A DNA stretch of 64,000 nt from Trebonia sp050013875 (GTDB lineage: Bacteria; Actinomycetota; Actinomycetes; Streptosporangiales; Streptosporangiaceae). Positions 27,601 through 35,766 of the stretch are shown here, one piece after another. Under the pieces are notes generated by a model. It made no database searches. It saw nothing but the letters and a program-made list of their open reading frames with translations, and had not been told where the DNA came from. Each line of letters begins with the position of its first letter. Positions within the stretch are counted from its first letter, which is position 1. The DNA is taken from positions 124,001 to 188,000 of the forward strand of contig JBEKEK010000003.1 in the NCBI GenBank assembly GCA_050013875.1. Direction: 5' to 3'. The position numbers were made by a program, and so were the translations under genes.

Positions 27601-28419
27601 GATGGCCGCCGCGAACGCGTCGACGATGAACAGCGTGAGCGTCGAGGGGTCGAGCGCGCTCAGTTCCTCGGCGAGGAAGATGCCGGCCAGCGCGGCCATC
27701 GACGAGCCGAGCGCCCACGCCATCATGGTCGCGGACGCCGGGCGCGCGCCGTTCAGGATGGTCAGGTCCCGGTTGTCGACGACCGCGCGCATGGTGATGC
27801 CCAGGCGCGTGTGGTAGAGCAGGAAGCGGAGCAGCAGGCCGATGGCGATGCCGGTGACGATCGTGACGACCCGGTAGTACGGCATGAACGTGCCGCCGAT
27901 GTTGAAGCCGCTTGAGCCGAAGAGCGTGGGGATGGTGTGCGGCGTGCTTGGGTTCCAGACCGACGCCGCCAGGCCCATCAGCCCGAGCATCAGCCCGATC
28001 GTCACCACGAGCTGGGCGACGATCGGGGAATCGGTGAGGAACCGCATGATCAGCCGCTCGATGAGCACGCCCATGACGGGGGCGGCGACCAGCACGGTCA
28101 GCAGGATGCCGACGATGGTCGGCAGCCCGATGTCGACCTTGAACTCCCAGTACACGTAGGCCAGGAACATGCCGATGGCACCCTGGGCGAAGTTGAACAC
28201 ACCCGACGTCGCATAGGTGACGACAAGACCCTGCGCGGCCACGCCGTAAATGGAGCCGAGCGCGACGCCGGTGATGAGGAACCCGAGGATGCCGCTTCCG
28301 GTGATGGGCAGCCCGCCCCACGACTGCTGAATGACGACGGCGACCAGCGCCGCGACCACGACCGCGCCCGCGATGGTGCGGGTGCGCTGGCGGGAAACAA
28401 CGTGCCGGATATCAGTCAC
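24640..28419 (-). CDS. Four-domain branched-chain-type ABC transporter (permease-permease-ATPase-ATPase)
   Basis: A single 1259-residue protein that contains all parts of a LivHMGF importer except the binding protein. Order: LivH-like permease (about 1-335), LivM-like permease (about 340-670), LivG-like ATPase with Walker A GPNGAGKTTLF near 740 and VLLLDEPSSGLS, and LivF-like ATPase with GPNGAGKSTTLK near 1035, LSGGEQQMLAMARAL and ILLVDELSMGLA. The first ATPase has LPTGTARLVEVARAL in place of LSGGQ. A linker between the ATPases holds AANGTV repeats. I chose the GTG at 28419, ten bases after GAGGAG; the frame also opens at a TTG (28437). The neighbours suggest uptake of a carboxylate or aromatic substrate, which is inference. 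Confidence 0.9.
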   Translation of the reverse strand: MTDIRHVVSRQRTRTIAGAVVVAALVAVVIQQSWGGLPITGSGILGFLITGVALGSIYGVAAQGLVVTYATSGVFNFAQGAIGMFLAYVYWEFKVDIGLPTIVGILLTVLVAAPVMGVLIERLIMRFLTDSPIVAQLVVTIGLMLGLMGLAASVWNPSTPHTIPTLFGSSGFNIGGTFMPYYRVVTIVTGIAIGLLLRFLLYHTRLGITMRAVVDNRDLTILNGARPASATMMAWALGSSMAALAGIFLAEELSALDPSTLTLFIVDAFAAAIIARLRSLPMAYVGGLIIGLALSFQENFLSWTGRWTSAPQAIPAVILFIAVLFIKDARIKGRSKPRRTADRIPTTRNALLGFAALIVIALICAATLSRPNLREVILLLLTAFVMLSLVPLTGWANQISLAQITLVGCGAFALVEWGFNGNVLSLLIAAAFAVPIGMVMAGPAIRLQGIYLALATMAFARMAEFLFFDQPGVFGNGDRAVAPLSVFGLQVENPFSFLGISFAEDAGLLIFVAILFSIVGMIVIATRRRSFGRRLVALRDSPDAASMLGMSLTLTKLGVFMFSAAIAGLAGGLFAIYYSSVGTSDFQLTVGLPYLLLLVVGGLATVGGTVLGAIFLVQFAWFNQAFPDNTFLTWFANLGPGLVGIGIGLNPEGVWEQIIQVVLGLRDKVTGRERQQAAPAAPPALSGLRELTRLPSAAPRTAADRPSVELREVSVRFGGLLAVSKVSLDLQDGQIIGLIGPNGAGKTTLFNVATGMQEPNAGRIFVDGKDVTGARPHQFARLGLARTFQRLEVFGSLTVRDNIRVAAELHRRRWARTGAGRPDVIADTIIEHLGLGGVASTRAELLPTGTARLVEVARALATQPRVLLLDEPSSGLSAAETDTFAELLRGLAAAGLAILVVEHDMGFIMNLCHHIVVLDAGQVIAAGTPAEVQTNQQVLEAYLGSGAQRAELPAAANGTVAANGTVAANGTAVPEPAAAGLAAVVREPADVPPPRERAGSQAAVQLDGICAGYGGIDVLQDISLTVAAGEVCAILGPNGAGKSTTLKVMSGQLAPSAGTASVSGRPITGVPTERLVRGGLCVVPEGRGVFPNLTVVENLKMASFAGTAYPDILEKSFQFFPKLAERRGQLAGKLSGGEQQMLAMARALAVNPSILLVDELSMGLAPKIVEELYEVLGGIARQGLTIVVVEQFAAEVLKVADTSALIINGRITYHGAPDVVGDMISSAYLGGDPVAGGEPVAPAAALERVREASGPLSAS
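25507..25560. repeat. Three 18-bp repeats in ABC fusion linker
   Basis: ggtgccgttggccgccac twice and a third copy changed at one base. Read on the coding strand it gives AANGTV repeats between the two ATPase domains. Confidence 0.85.
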
Positions 28420-28500
28420 CTTTAACCAACTCCTCAACTGGCAGTCTTGCCGCGGCCCCCGCTGGCCGCGGCCGTCGGCGGCCGCGGCCAGCGGCCGCCG

Positions 28501-29250
28501 TTACCATCCGACGAAGGCCCCGCCGTTGACGCTGACGGTCTGGCCCGTGACATAGGAGGCCTCCTCGGAGACCAGGTACAGGCAGGCGGCGGCGATGTCG
28601 TCGCCGGTGCCCATGCGGCCGACGGGAACGCCGCGGGCCATCGCCTCGCTCGACCCCACGGCGCCCGCTGCCCGCTGCTGCGCCACCATGGGGGTGTCGA
28701 TGACCGACGGGGCGACGTTGTTGACCGTGACGCCGCGCGCGGCGAACTCAAGGGCGAGGGACTTGCCGAAGGCGATCACGCCGCCCTTGGAGGCCGCGTA
28801 GTGGGTCATCCGCGGGGCGCCGCGCTGCGCGCTTGACGAGGAGATCAGCACCACGCGGCCCCACCCCGCCCCGGTCATGTCCCCGATCACCGCCTGCACG
28901 CAGTGGAACGTCCCGGTCAGGTTGACGTCGATGACCTGCTGCCAGGATTCCGCGCTCATCTCCTCGAACGGCTCCCGGCGGGACACGGCGGCGCTGGTCA
29001 CCAGGATGCCGACCGGGCCGAACTCGTCGCGGGCGGCCTGCACCGCCTTGTCGACCTGTGAGCGGTCGCTGACGTCCACCGCGGCGGCCATGGCCTGGCC
29101 GCCGCCGTCCCTGATGACCTTGGCCGCGTCCTCAGCCCCGTCGCCGTTGTAGTCGGCAATCACGACGCTGTGCCCCGCCCGGGCCAGGTGCTCGCAGACG
29201 GACAGCCCGATTCCCGACGCCCCTCCGGTCACGAAGGCTACACGCTTCAT
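28501..29250 (-). CDS. SDR-family oxidoreductase (3-oxoacyl-reductase-like)
   Basis: A classical SDR: VTGGASGIGLSVCEHLA, VTSAAVS, ISSSSAQRG, YAASKGG and TGQTVSVNGGAFVG. The NAG motif is altered to TSAA, which is uncommon. I chose the ATG at 29250 (MKRVAFVTGG); two earlier in-frame ATGs add six residues. A partial copy of the TetR-type palindrome lies 30 bases upstream. It is 81 bases downstream of the P450-side genes on the opposite strand and probably has its own promoter. Confidence 0.88.
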   Translation of the reverse strand: MKRVAFVTGGASGIGLSVCEHLARAGHSVVIADYNGDGAEDAAKVIRDGGGQAMAAAVDVSDRSQVDKAVQAARDEFGPVGILVTSAAVSRREPFEEMSAESWQQVIDVNLTGTFHCVQAVIGDMTGAGWGRVVLISSSSAQRGAPRMTHYAASKGGVIAFGKSLALEFAARGVTVNNVAPSVIDTPMVAQQRAAGAVGSSEAMARGVPVGRMGTGDDIAAACLYLVSEEASYVTGQTVSVNGGAFVGW

Positions 29251-29279
29251 CGCCGCCATCCTCATCATTAACTAGCTGT

Positions 29280-29293
29280 ACTGACCGGTTGGT
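29280..29293. promoter_or_regulatory. Operator-like actgac-cg-gttggt, upstream of SDR gene
   Basis: The left arm is perfect, the right arm has two mismatches to GTCAGT. It is 30 bases before the SDR start. Confidence 0.5.
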
Positions 29294-29373
29294 CCTAAGA
29301 ATGCGCCCTTTGCGGGGTTCCAGTCAACAGCCTGGAGGGTAGAGCATTGACATCTAAACTGCCGGCAAATAAT

Positions 29374-29387
29374 ACTGACCGTTCAGA
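29374..29387. promoter_or_regulatory. Operator-like actgac-cg-ttcaga, upstream of reductase remnant
   Basis: The left arm is perfect, the right arm has two mismatches. It stands 30 bases before the start of the decayed ferredoxin reductase, at the same spacing as other copies. Confidence 0.5.
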
Positions 29388-29416
29388 ACAAAAATTGCTA
29401 GTACGGAGGTTCGGCG

Positions 29417-30120
29417 GTGACGCCAGGCAGCCAGCCAAGCAGCGCGTCCACCGGGTCGCCGGGGTCCGGGGGCGTGCTCATCGTGGGCGGCGGCCAGGCC
29501 GCGGTGCAGCTGGCCAGCTCGCTGCGCGAGCTCGGCTGGCAGGCGCCGGTCACGATCGTGAGCGAAGAACCGCACGCTCCCTATCAGCGGCCGCCGCTGT
29601 CCAAGGCATTCTTGTCCGGAAACGCCGACGCGACAACGCTGGAGTTCCGCTCGGCGGAACACTATGAACGCGAGCGGATCACCCTGCTTACCGCGCAGCG
29701 CGTCACCAGTGTGCGGGCCGCTGCCCCCGGCCGGCCCGGCGCCGCGGCGTGCGCGTCCTGCTCGGCACCACCGTGTCGCGGTTCGAGGGCACTGGGTCAG
29801 CGGACAATGGCGGGACCATCGTCGCCGCGGGCGACTGCGCGGTTACCCCGCATCCCGCCGCCGCGGGCGGTTCCCTGGTCCGGTTCGAGTCGTTCGGGCA
29901 CGCGATCGACCATGCCAGGGTCGCCGCCGCCACCCTGGCCGGGGTGCCGGCGCCCTACGACGCGGTGCCGTGGTTCTGGTCCGACCAGGGCACGCTCAAG
30001 CTGCAGATCGCGGGGCTGTCGGCCGGGTTCGATCAGACCGTGCTGCGCGGCGATCTGCCCGCGGTGGAGAACGAGTGCGGCGGACGCGGCAAGCCGCGCC
30101 CGTTCCTCCCGATTGGGCTT
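29417..30120 (+). pseudogene. Decayed ferredoxin reductase (FAD/NAD-binding) gene
   Basis: The first part reads VLIVGGGQAAVQLASSLRELGW...YQRPPLSKAFLSG in one frame and ends near residue 95 (RVTSV). Homology resumes in another frame as RRRGVRVLLGTTVSRFEGTG, then jumps to GGTIVAAGDCAV and AIDHARVAAATLAGVPAPYDAVPWFWSDQGTLKLQIAGLSAGFDQTVLRGD. Two internal deletions and a frame change have removed the central FAD and NAD-binding parts, and the C-terminus is cut off. This is the expected partner of the neighbouring ferredoxin and P450, so another reductase must serve them. Confidence 0.82.
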
Positions 30121-30357
30121 TCAGTCCTTAGCCTCATCGGTGACGATCGAGAGCGCCCGGGTCGGGCAGGAGTCGACCGCCGTCTGGATCGCCTCGGCCG
30201 GGTCGCCGCCGGGGTCGATGACCACGGCGATCGTCTGGTCGTCCTGGTCGAAGGTGTTCGGGGCGTACCAGACGCACTGCCCCGAGCCCATGCACAGGTT
30301 CCGGTCGACGCGTATCTCGCGGTTGCCCGTGCTTTCCGCAGGCACTGTGGCGGCCAT
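30121..30357 (-). CDS. Ferredoxin, single-cluster [3Fe-4S]/[4Fe-4S] type
   Basis: A 78-residue ferredoxin that partners P450s in actinomycetes: IRVDRNLCMGSGQCVWYAPNTFD gives the first cysteines, with a third in VDSCPTRAL. The residue after the first Cys pair is Gly in CMGSGQC rather than a fourth Cys, so a 3Fe-4S cluster is likely. It follows the P450 gene by four bases and is clearly co-transcribed with it. Confidence 0.88.
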   Translation of the reverse strand: MAATVPAESTGNREIRVDRNLCMGSGQCVWYAPNTFDQDDQTIAVVIDPGGDPAEAIQTAVDSCPTRALSIVTDEAKD

Positions 30358-30361
30358 GGGC

Positions 30362-31657
30362 TCAGTCCCGCGCGGTGAAGTCGAGGTGCAGGCTGGTGAG
30401 GCCGTGGAACATGTGGGTCCTCATGTAGTCGAAGTGCCGGTGGCCGGCCGGGCCGTGCGCTTCCTCGTTGATCCGGATGTCGGCGGTGCGGTCGAGCAGC
30501 CGCTCGATCGTGATGCGCGTCTCCGACCGGGCCAGCGGCGCTCCCGGGCAGGTGTGGATGCCAAGCCCGAAGGCGACGTGGCGGCGCACGTTCTCGCGGC
30601 TCGGCCGGAACTCGGCCGGGCACTCGAACTGGCGCGGGTCGCGGTTGGCGGCGCCGTTGGCCAGGAAGACCTGGGTGCCGGCCGGGATGTGCACCCCGCC
30701 GAGCTCGGTCGTCTTGACCGCCAGCCGGTACTCGCCCAGGATCGGGCCCTCGGTGCGCAGCGTCTCCTCGACAAACCGGGGAACCAGGTCACGGTTGGCC
30801 CGCAGCTGCGCCTGGGTCTCTGGCTCGTCGGCGATCCGCCGCAGGGCGGTCGCGATCAGCCGCACGGTGGTCTCCTGCCCGGCGGCGAACAGATTGGACG
30901 CGATCCGGGCGACTTCGATCGGCTCGGGGACGCTGCCGTCGGGGAACAGCGCCCGGGCCATGCCGGTCAGCACGTCGTTAAGCGGCCGCTCCCGGCGTTC
31001 GGCGATCTTCTCCGAGAAGTAGTCGTAGAAGACCTCAAGCGTGTTGTGCCCGGACGTGCTGACCGGGGGCTTGCGCTCGGTGACGACGCCGGGCTTGGTG
31101 CCGGGCATCTGGGCCATGCCGCGGCGGGCCAGCAGCATCGCGTGGTCTTCCTCAGGCACCCCGAGCAGATCGGCGATGATCAGCAGGGTATAGGGCCCCG
31201 CGTAGTCGGCGTTCATCTCGGCCGTGCCCCGGGCCAGGATGTAGTCGAGCTGGCGGTCGGTGAGCCGCCAGATGAACTCCTCGTTCTCCTTCAGCCGCTT
31301 GGGGGTGATCAGCCCCATCAGCAGCGCCCGCTGGGCGGTGTGGCTGGGCGGGTCGGCGGTGACGATCTGGTCGTTCTGCGGCAGGTACTCGCGGTGCGAG
31401 TTGACGAACTCGGTGATATCGTCCCCGTCAGGCCGCTCCGGGAGCAGCGCCCACGGGTCCGGGCCGACGATCAGGGTGGCGGACGAGAACACGTCCGGGC
31501 GGCGCAGCACCGCGATCGCCTCCTCGTGCCCGGTGACCATCACGACCCCGTGATGCGGCTCCCGGTAGACCGGCTGGTTTGCCGCCAGGTAGTCGAGGTG
31601 GCGGTAGGGGTCGGGCGAAAGCGACGGGTCGGTGTAGTCGAGGCCGTCGATGTCCAC
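30362..31657 (-). CDS. Cytochrome P450
   Basis: A bacterial class I P450 of 431 residues. The I-helix has FAAGQETTVRL with the acid-alcohol pair replaced by E-T, the K-helix ExxR is EETLR, and the haem loop AFGLGIHTCPGAPLAR carries the thiolate cysteine. N-terminal MDIDGLDYTDPSLSPDPY fits families that hydroxylate steroids, terpenes or fatty acids (CYP125/142/124-like range); I cannot assign the family. The start is GTG with a GGAG eight bases before. It sits with ferredoxin downstream and SDR genes upstream. Confidence 0.92.
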   Translation of the reverse strand: MDIDGLDYTDPSLSPDPYRHLDYLAANQPVYREPHHGVVMVTGHEEAIAVLRRPDVFSSATLIVGPDPWALLPERPDGDDITEFVNSHREYLPQNDQIVTADPPSHTAQRALLMGLITPKRLKENEEFIWRLTDRQLDYILARGTAEMNADYAGPYTLLIIADLLGVPEEDHAMLLARRGMAQMPGTKPGVVTERKPPVSTSGHNTLEVFYDYFSEKIAERRERPLNDVLTGMARALFPDGSVPEPIEVARIASNLFAAGQETTVRLIATALRRIADEPETQAQLRANRDLVPRFVEETLRTEGPILGEYRLAVKTTELGGVHIPAGTQVFLANGAANRDPRQFECPAEFRPSRENVRRHVAFGLGIHTCPGAPLARSETRITIERLLDRTADIRINEEAHGPAGHRHFDYMRTHMFHGLTSLHLDFTARD

Positions 31658-31694
31658 GTCGTTGCTCCAGGTGTTCTCGTGCGGTTACAGGGGG

Positions 31695-32450
31695 TCACAT
31701 CGGGCGGATGTCGATGGTCGGCCGGATCAGCAGCTGCGAGACGTTCACCCGGGGCGGCAGGCTGACCACGAAGACGATCGCGGCGGCGACGTCCTCCGGC
31801 TGCATCGCACCGTCCTTCTCCAGGTGCTGCCGGGTTCTTTCCCGCACCTGCTCGTCGTTGATGGCCGCGTGGATCTCGGTGGCGGTCGCGCCGGGCTCGA
31901 TGATGCAGACCCGGATGCCTGCCTCCCCCACCTCTTGGCGGAGCGACTCATTGAACGCTGTCAGCGCGTGCTTGCTGGCCGAATAGGAGCCGAAGGTCGG
32001 CCCGACCGCCCGCCGGCCGGCGGTAGAGGAGATGTTGACGATGTCCCCGCCGCGTACCTTGAGCGCCGGGATCGCCGCCCGTGACGTATAGAGGCCGGCC
32101 CAGAAGTTGAGATCGAACACGTATCGCCAGTCGGTCAGGTTGGCGTTCTCCACCCGGCTGACCTGGGTCATGCCCGCGGCGTTGACCAGGATGTCGAGGC
32201 CGCCGAAGTGGCCGACCGTGTCCTCAACCGCCCGCGTGGCGTCGGCCTCGCTGGTGACATCGGCCGCGTGCGCGAGCGCCTGGCCGCCGCCCGCTGCTAC
32301 CTGGACGGCCAGGTCCTTCAGCCGCTCGGCCCGGCGGGCGACCAGCGCTACTTGTGCCCCCGCGGCCGCGAGGGCGAGGGCGGTGCTCCGGCCGATCCCC
32401 GACGAGGCGCCGGTGACCAGCGCCGTCTTCCCGGAAAGGATTCCTGTCAC
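31695..32450 (-). CDS. SDR-family oxidoreductase
   Basis: A short-chain dehydrogenase of 251 residues: VTGASSGIGRSTALALA, NAAGMTQ, ISSTAGRRA, YSASKHALTAF with the active Tyr and Lys. The C-terminus is of the variable kind (ERTRQHLEKDGAMQPEDVAAAI...RPTIDIRP). The start GTG overlaps the upstream SDR stop by four bases (GTGA), so they are translationally coupled. Its substrate is probably a hydroxylated product of the nearby P450 or monooxygenase. Confidence 0.88.
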   Translation of the reverse strand: MTGILSGKTALVTGASSGIGRSTALALAAAGAQVALVARRAERLKDLAVQVAAGGGQALAHAADVTSEADATRAVEDTVGHFGGLDILVNAAGMTQVSRVENANLTDWRYVFDLNFWAGLYTSRAAIPALKVRGGDIVNISSTAGRRAVGPTFGSYSASKHALTAFNESLRQEVGEAGIRVCIIEPGATATEIHAAINDEQVRERTRQHLEKDGAMQPEDVAAAIVFVVSLPPRVNVSQLLIRPTIDIRPM

Positions 32451-33376
32451 GTCGCCTGCCGATACAGGTGGGACAGGTAGTGGCCAGACCAGTCGAGCAG
32501 ATCGCTCGGCACGTAGTAGCCGGTCTCGTCGTTAACCGCCGCCCAGTTGGCCGCGACGTCGTCCACGGTCGCGCCGGTCAGGCCCGGGTGCAGATAGCCG
32601 GGTGTGACGCCGACGAACAGCCGCGCGAACCGGCCGCCGCCGGCCACGTAGACCTCGCCGCTGACCTGGCAGGACTCGTGGGCCAGGTAGGCGACCATGG
32701 GGGCGACGTTCTCCGGGTCCATCTCCGCTGGCCCCGGTGCCAGCTTCGCCTGCTCCTCCTCGGTGCGGGCGGCCAGCCGGGTCATCGCGTTCGGGGCGAT
32801 GCAGTTGATGTTGATGTCGGCGTCTTTCCTGCCCACCGTCAGGCTCTTGGCCATGCCGATCATGGACGCCTTGGCGATCGCGTAGCCGATGTTGTCCATC
32901 AGCCCGAACATCCCGACCGAGGTGGTGAGGATGGCGCGGCCGTAATTCTTCTCGAGGAAGTACGGCCAGGCCGCGTGCAGGGTATTGAACGAACCGCGGA
33001 CGTGCACCGAGTAGTGCGCGTCAATGGTCTCGATCGTCGCCTCGGGCAGCGAGGCCCACACCATGTTCCCGGCGTTGTTCACCACGATGTCGATGCCGCC
33101 GAAGTGCTCCACGGCCGTGTCGATGACCGACTTGCCGCCCTCGACGGTGGACACGTCAGCGTAGTTGGCGACCGCCGCTCCCCCGCCGGCCTGGATCTGC
33201 TTCACCACCTCGTCGGCCGGGCTGGCGTCCTGGCCGGTGCCCAGCGTCGACCCGCCCAGGTCGTTCACCACGACCATCGCCCCCAGCTGGCCGAGCAGCA
33301 GCGCGTAGGCGCGGCCGATCCCCCGCCCGGCGCCGGTCACCGCCGCGACGCGGCCGTCTAGTCGCAGTCCGCTCAT
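32447..33376 (-). CDS. SDR, multifunctional-enzyme-like 3-hydroxyacyl-CoA dehydrogenase type
   Basis: A 309-residue SDR with an extended C-terminus. VTGAGRGIGRAYALLLGQLGAMVVVNDLGG and NNAGNMVWASLPE resemble the dehydrogenase half of peroxisomal-type multifunctional beta-oxidation enzymes. The catalytic part is TTSVGMFGLMDNIGYAIAKASMIG with Tyr and Lys. The last 60 residues (YLHPGLTGATVDDVAANWAAVNDETGYYVP) are family-typical. Its neighbours suggest a (3R)-hydroxyacyl-CoA oxidation step. The ATG at 33376 is seven bases after AGGAG. Confidence 0.86.
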   Translation of the reverse strand: MSGLRLDGRVAAVTGAGRGIGRAYALLLGQLGAMVVVNDLGGSTLGTGQDASPADEVVKQIQAGGGAAVANYADVSTVEGGKSVIDTAVEHFGGIDIVVNNAGNMVWASLPEATIETIDAHYSVHVRGSFNTLHAAWPYFLEKNYGRAILTTSVGMFGLMDNIGYAIAKASMIGMAKSLTVGRKDADININCIAPNAMTRLAARTEEEQAKLAPGPAEMDPENVAPMVAYLAHESCQVSGEVYVAGGGRFARLFVGVTPGYLHPGLTGATVDDVAANWAAVNDETGYYVPSDLLDWSGHYLSHLYRQAT

Positions 33377-33391
33377 CACACCACTCCTTTG

Positions 33392-34996
33392 TCAGCTGAA
33401 GAAGCCCTGATAGCCGCCGTCGACGGCCTTGGCGATGAACTCGTCCAGCTTCGGCCTGCCGCCCGGGTTGAGCAGGTAGGCCTTCGGTTTGCCGGGGGTG
33501 TTGCCGCCGTAGTACTGGCCCCGCTTCATGAACGTCGAGTAGGGCAGCAGCTGGGCGATCATGCCCATCCAGGCCTGCTCGTCTTCCTTCGGCACCTCGA
33601 TGCGGCGAAACCCGTGCTCGCGGGCGTGGTCGATGATGCCCGCCGCGAAGAGCACCTGAAGTTCGCCGTAGCGCGGGTTGTTGCCCGCCGCCCCGTGCGG
33701 GCCGCCGGGGAAGAAGAAATTCGGAAACCCGTGGGCCATGATCCCCAGGTAGGTAACCGGCCCGTCCGCCCAGTAGTCGTTGAGCGTCAGCCCGCCCTCG
33801 CCCACGATGCCCATCCGCAGCATGGCGCCGGTGCCGAAGTCGAAGCCGGTCGCCCAGATGATGACGTCGAACTCGCGCAGTCCGTCCGACGTCTCGATCC
33901 CGGTTTCGGTGACCTTGACGATGGGCGTCTCGCGCAGTGAGACCAGCGACACGTTCGGCTTGTTGTACATCTCGTAGTACTCGGTGACGTAGGGCGGGCG
34001 CAGTCCGACGTAGAGGTGATCGGTCGGGATCAGCTTGTCCGCGGTCGCCTGGTCCTTGACGATCCCGCGAACCTTGTTCGCCATGAACGCGCACCACTCC
34101 TCGTTGGCCTCCTGGTTGAACAGCAGGTCCTCGTAGTTTGTGCTGATCTTGGCAAAGCCCGGGCTGTTCCAGACGGTCTCGAAGAACGCCTGCCGCTGCT
34201 GCGGGGGGTCCTCGGACAGCTTCTTCCCGGACGGCTTGTGCAGGAAGCCGCCAACCGAGGCATCGAGCTCGGCCTTGATCGGCGCGTAGTTCGCCTTGAG
34301 GTAGGCCCGCTGCTCGGCCGAGATCGGGTGGTTGTTCAGCGGTGTGGCCCAGGTGGCGCTGCGCTGGTACACCACCAGCGACTCGGCCTCGTCGGCGATG
34401 GCGGGGGCGATCTGGACGCCGGTCGAGCCCGTGCCGACGACGGCGACGCGCTTGCCCCGGAAGTCCACCGGCTCCTTCGGCCACCGCACCGGGTGGTAGG
34501 TCTCTCCCTGGAAGTCCTCGCGGCCCGGCACGTCCGGATACTGCGGCACCGACAGCACGCCGGTGGTGGACACCAGGTACCGCGACCGGACCTCGAACCC
34601 GCCGGAGGTCCTGGTCGTCCACGCGATAGCGCCGGGGTCCCACCCGGCCGAGGTGACCTTGCTGTTCAGCCGGATGCGACGGCGCAGGTCGAACTTGTCG
34701 ACTACGTAGTTGAGGTACCGTTCGGTCTCCGGCTGCGGGGCGAACTCCTCCGACCAGTCCCACTCCTGCCACAGTTCCTCGGAGAACAGGTACCCGTAGG
34801 TATAGCTCTCTGAGTCGAACCGGCAGCCCGGGTAGCGGTTCCAGTACCAGGTACCGCCGACGCCCCCGCCCTGCTCGAGCAGCTGAACCGAGTAGCCCGC
34901 CTGGACAGCGCGGTAGAGCTGGTTGATGCCCAGGATCCCGGCGCCGACGATGACCACGTCCACTTGCTGCGCGGGACGCTCTGCTGGTCCTGCCAA
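33392..34996 (-). CDS. Flavin-containing Baeyer-Villiger-type monooxygenase
   Basis: A class B flavoprotein monooxygenase of about 534 residues: FAD motif VVIVGAGILG, GGVGGTWYWNRYPGCRFDSESYTYGYLF, the fingerprint FQGETYHPVRWP and the NADPH motif VAVVGTGSTGVQIAPAIA. The GTWYWNRYPGCRFD block is typical of cyclopentanone/cyclohexanone and steroid monooxygenases. It would insert oxygen next to a ketone, giving a lactone or ester. I prefer the TTG at 34996, six bases after GAGGGG; the frame opens at TTG 35014. A good copy of the TetR-type site is 23 bases upstream of 34996. Confidence 0.9.
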   Translation of the reverse strand: MAGPAERPAQQVDVVIVGAGILGINQLYRAVQAGYSVQLLEQGGGVGGTWYWNRYPGCRFDSESYTYGYLFSEELWQEWDWSEEFAPQPETERYLNYVVDKFDLRRRIRLNSKVTSAGWDPGAIAWTTRTSGGFEVRSRYLVSTTGVLSVPQYPDVPGREDFQGETYHPVRWPKEPVDFRGKRVAVVGTGSTGVQIAPAIADEAESLVVYQRSATWATPLNNHPISAEQRAYLKANYAPIKAELDASVGGFLHKPSGKKLSEDPPQQRQAFFETVWNSPGFAKISTNYEDLLFNQEANEEWCAFMANKVRGIVKDQATADKLIPTDHLYVGLRPPYVTEYYEMYNKPNVSLVSLRETPIVKVTETGIETSDGLREFDVIIWATGFDFGTGAMLRMGIVGEGGLTLNDYWADGPVTYLGIMAHGFPNFFFPGGPHGAAGNNPRYGELQVLFAAGIIDHAREHGFRRIEVPKEDEQAWMGMIAQLLPYSTFMKRGQYYGGNTPGKPKAYLLNPGGRPKLDEFIAKAVDGGYQGFFS

Positions 34997-35018
34997 TTTA
35001 GTCCCCTCTGACAAATCT

Positions 35019-35032
35019 ATTGACCGGTCGGT
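35019..35032. promoter_or_regulatory. Operator-like attgac-cg-gtcggt, upstream of monooxygenase gene
   Basis: One mismatch in each arm to ACTGAC-NN-GTCAGT. The palindrome is symmetrical in itself except for one pair. Confidence 0.6.
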
Positions 35033-35035
35033 CCA

Positions 35036-35623
35036 CTATGACTCGTCGGGGGGGAAGCCCGCAAGCCCCGGGTCGAGCCGCAGGCCGAAGGTGTTGAAGG
35101 CCATCGCCAGCAGATCGTAGTTACCGATTGTGAACACCAGGTCCATCAGCTGCTTGCGGTCGAGGTACTCGCCGAGCTGCTTCCAGGTTTCGTCGCTGAT
35201 GTAGCGGTCCGCCGCGATTTCGTCGACGGACCGCAGCAGGGCCGCGTCGCGCGGCCCCCAGACCGCCGCGTCCGGGCCCGCCGAGATCGCGTCGATCTCT
35301 TCGTCGGACACGCCCGCGTTCCTGGCCATCCGGACGTGCTGCGCCCACTCGTACTCACCGCGCCGCAGCCAGGCAATCCGCACCGTGACCAGTTCCCGGT
35401 CCCGCGCGGACAGCGTGGAGGCGAACAGGTGGTTGTTGAAGGGCAGGAACGCCTTGGTCAGGGCCGGATGCCAGGAAAATATGCCGAGGATGTTGGATGC
35501 CGGACGCTGCTGTCGCGGCCTCGGTTCCTTGCCCGCATTGCCCGGCGGACGCAGCACCGACAGCGCGTCGAGCACCTCCGCGTCCCAGTCTTCGTAGGGC
35601 CTCGGCGGAATCCGTGGCTCGCT
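35036..35623 (-). CDS. Carboxymuconolactone decarboxylase-like protein
   Basis: An AhpD/CMD-fold protein of about 195 residues: FNNHLFASTLSARDRELVTVRIAWLRRGEYEWAQHVRMARNAGVSDEEI. The CxxC peroxidase motif is absent; the related position reads EYEWAQH, as in the CMD subgroup without thiol chemistry. A second helical repeat follows (LLRSVDEIAADRYISDETWKQL). In catabolic clusters such proteins act on lactones, which fits an adjacent Baeyer-Villiger enzyme, but this is inference. TTG 35623 has GAGGGG seven bases before; GTG 35659 is the alternative. Confidence 0.8.
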   Translation of the reverse strand, partial: SEPRIPPRPYEDWDAEVLDALSVLRPPGNAGKEPRPRQQRPASNILGIFSWHPALTKAFLPFNNHLFASTLSARDRELVTVRIAWLRRGEYEWAQHVRMARNAGVSDEEIDAISAGPDAAVWGPRDAALLRSVDEIAADRYISDETWKQLGEYLDRKQLMDLVFTIGNYDLLAMAFNTFGLRLDPGLAGFPPDES

Positions 35624-35667
35624 CAATCGGCGTCCCCTCGTCGCGGCGAAGGCCAGCACGCACTTTT

Positions 35668-35681
35668 ACTGACCAGTTAGC
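35668..35681. promoter_or_regulatory. Operator-like actgac-ca-gttagc, upstream of CMD-like gene
   Basis: The left arm is perfect; the right arm has two mismatches. It lies between the CMD-like gene and the divergent SDR gene. Confidence 0.5.
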
Positions 35682-35766
35682 ACTAAAAAGTATTGACCTC
35701 CCGGATCGGCCGAGTCAAGGTGTGATTGGGTAAAATAGTTCAATCGTCTACCGGAAGCGGAGCGTG

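Noticed and set aside
24778..28321. Long frames in other registers over the ABC fusion gene
   Set aside because: No recognisable domains; they mirror the third-position GC bias of the real gene.
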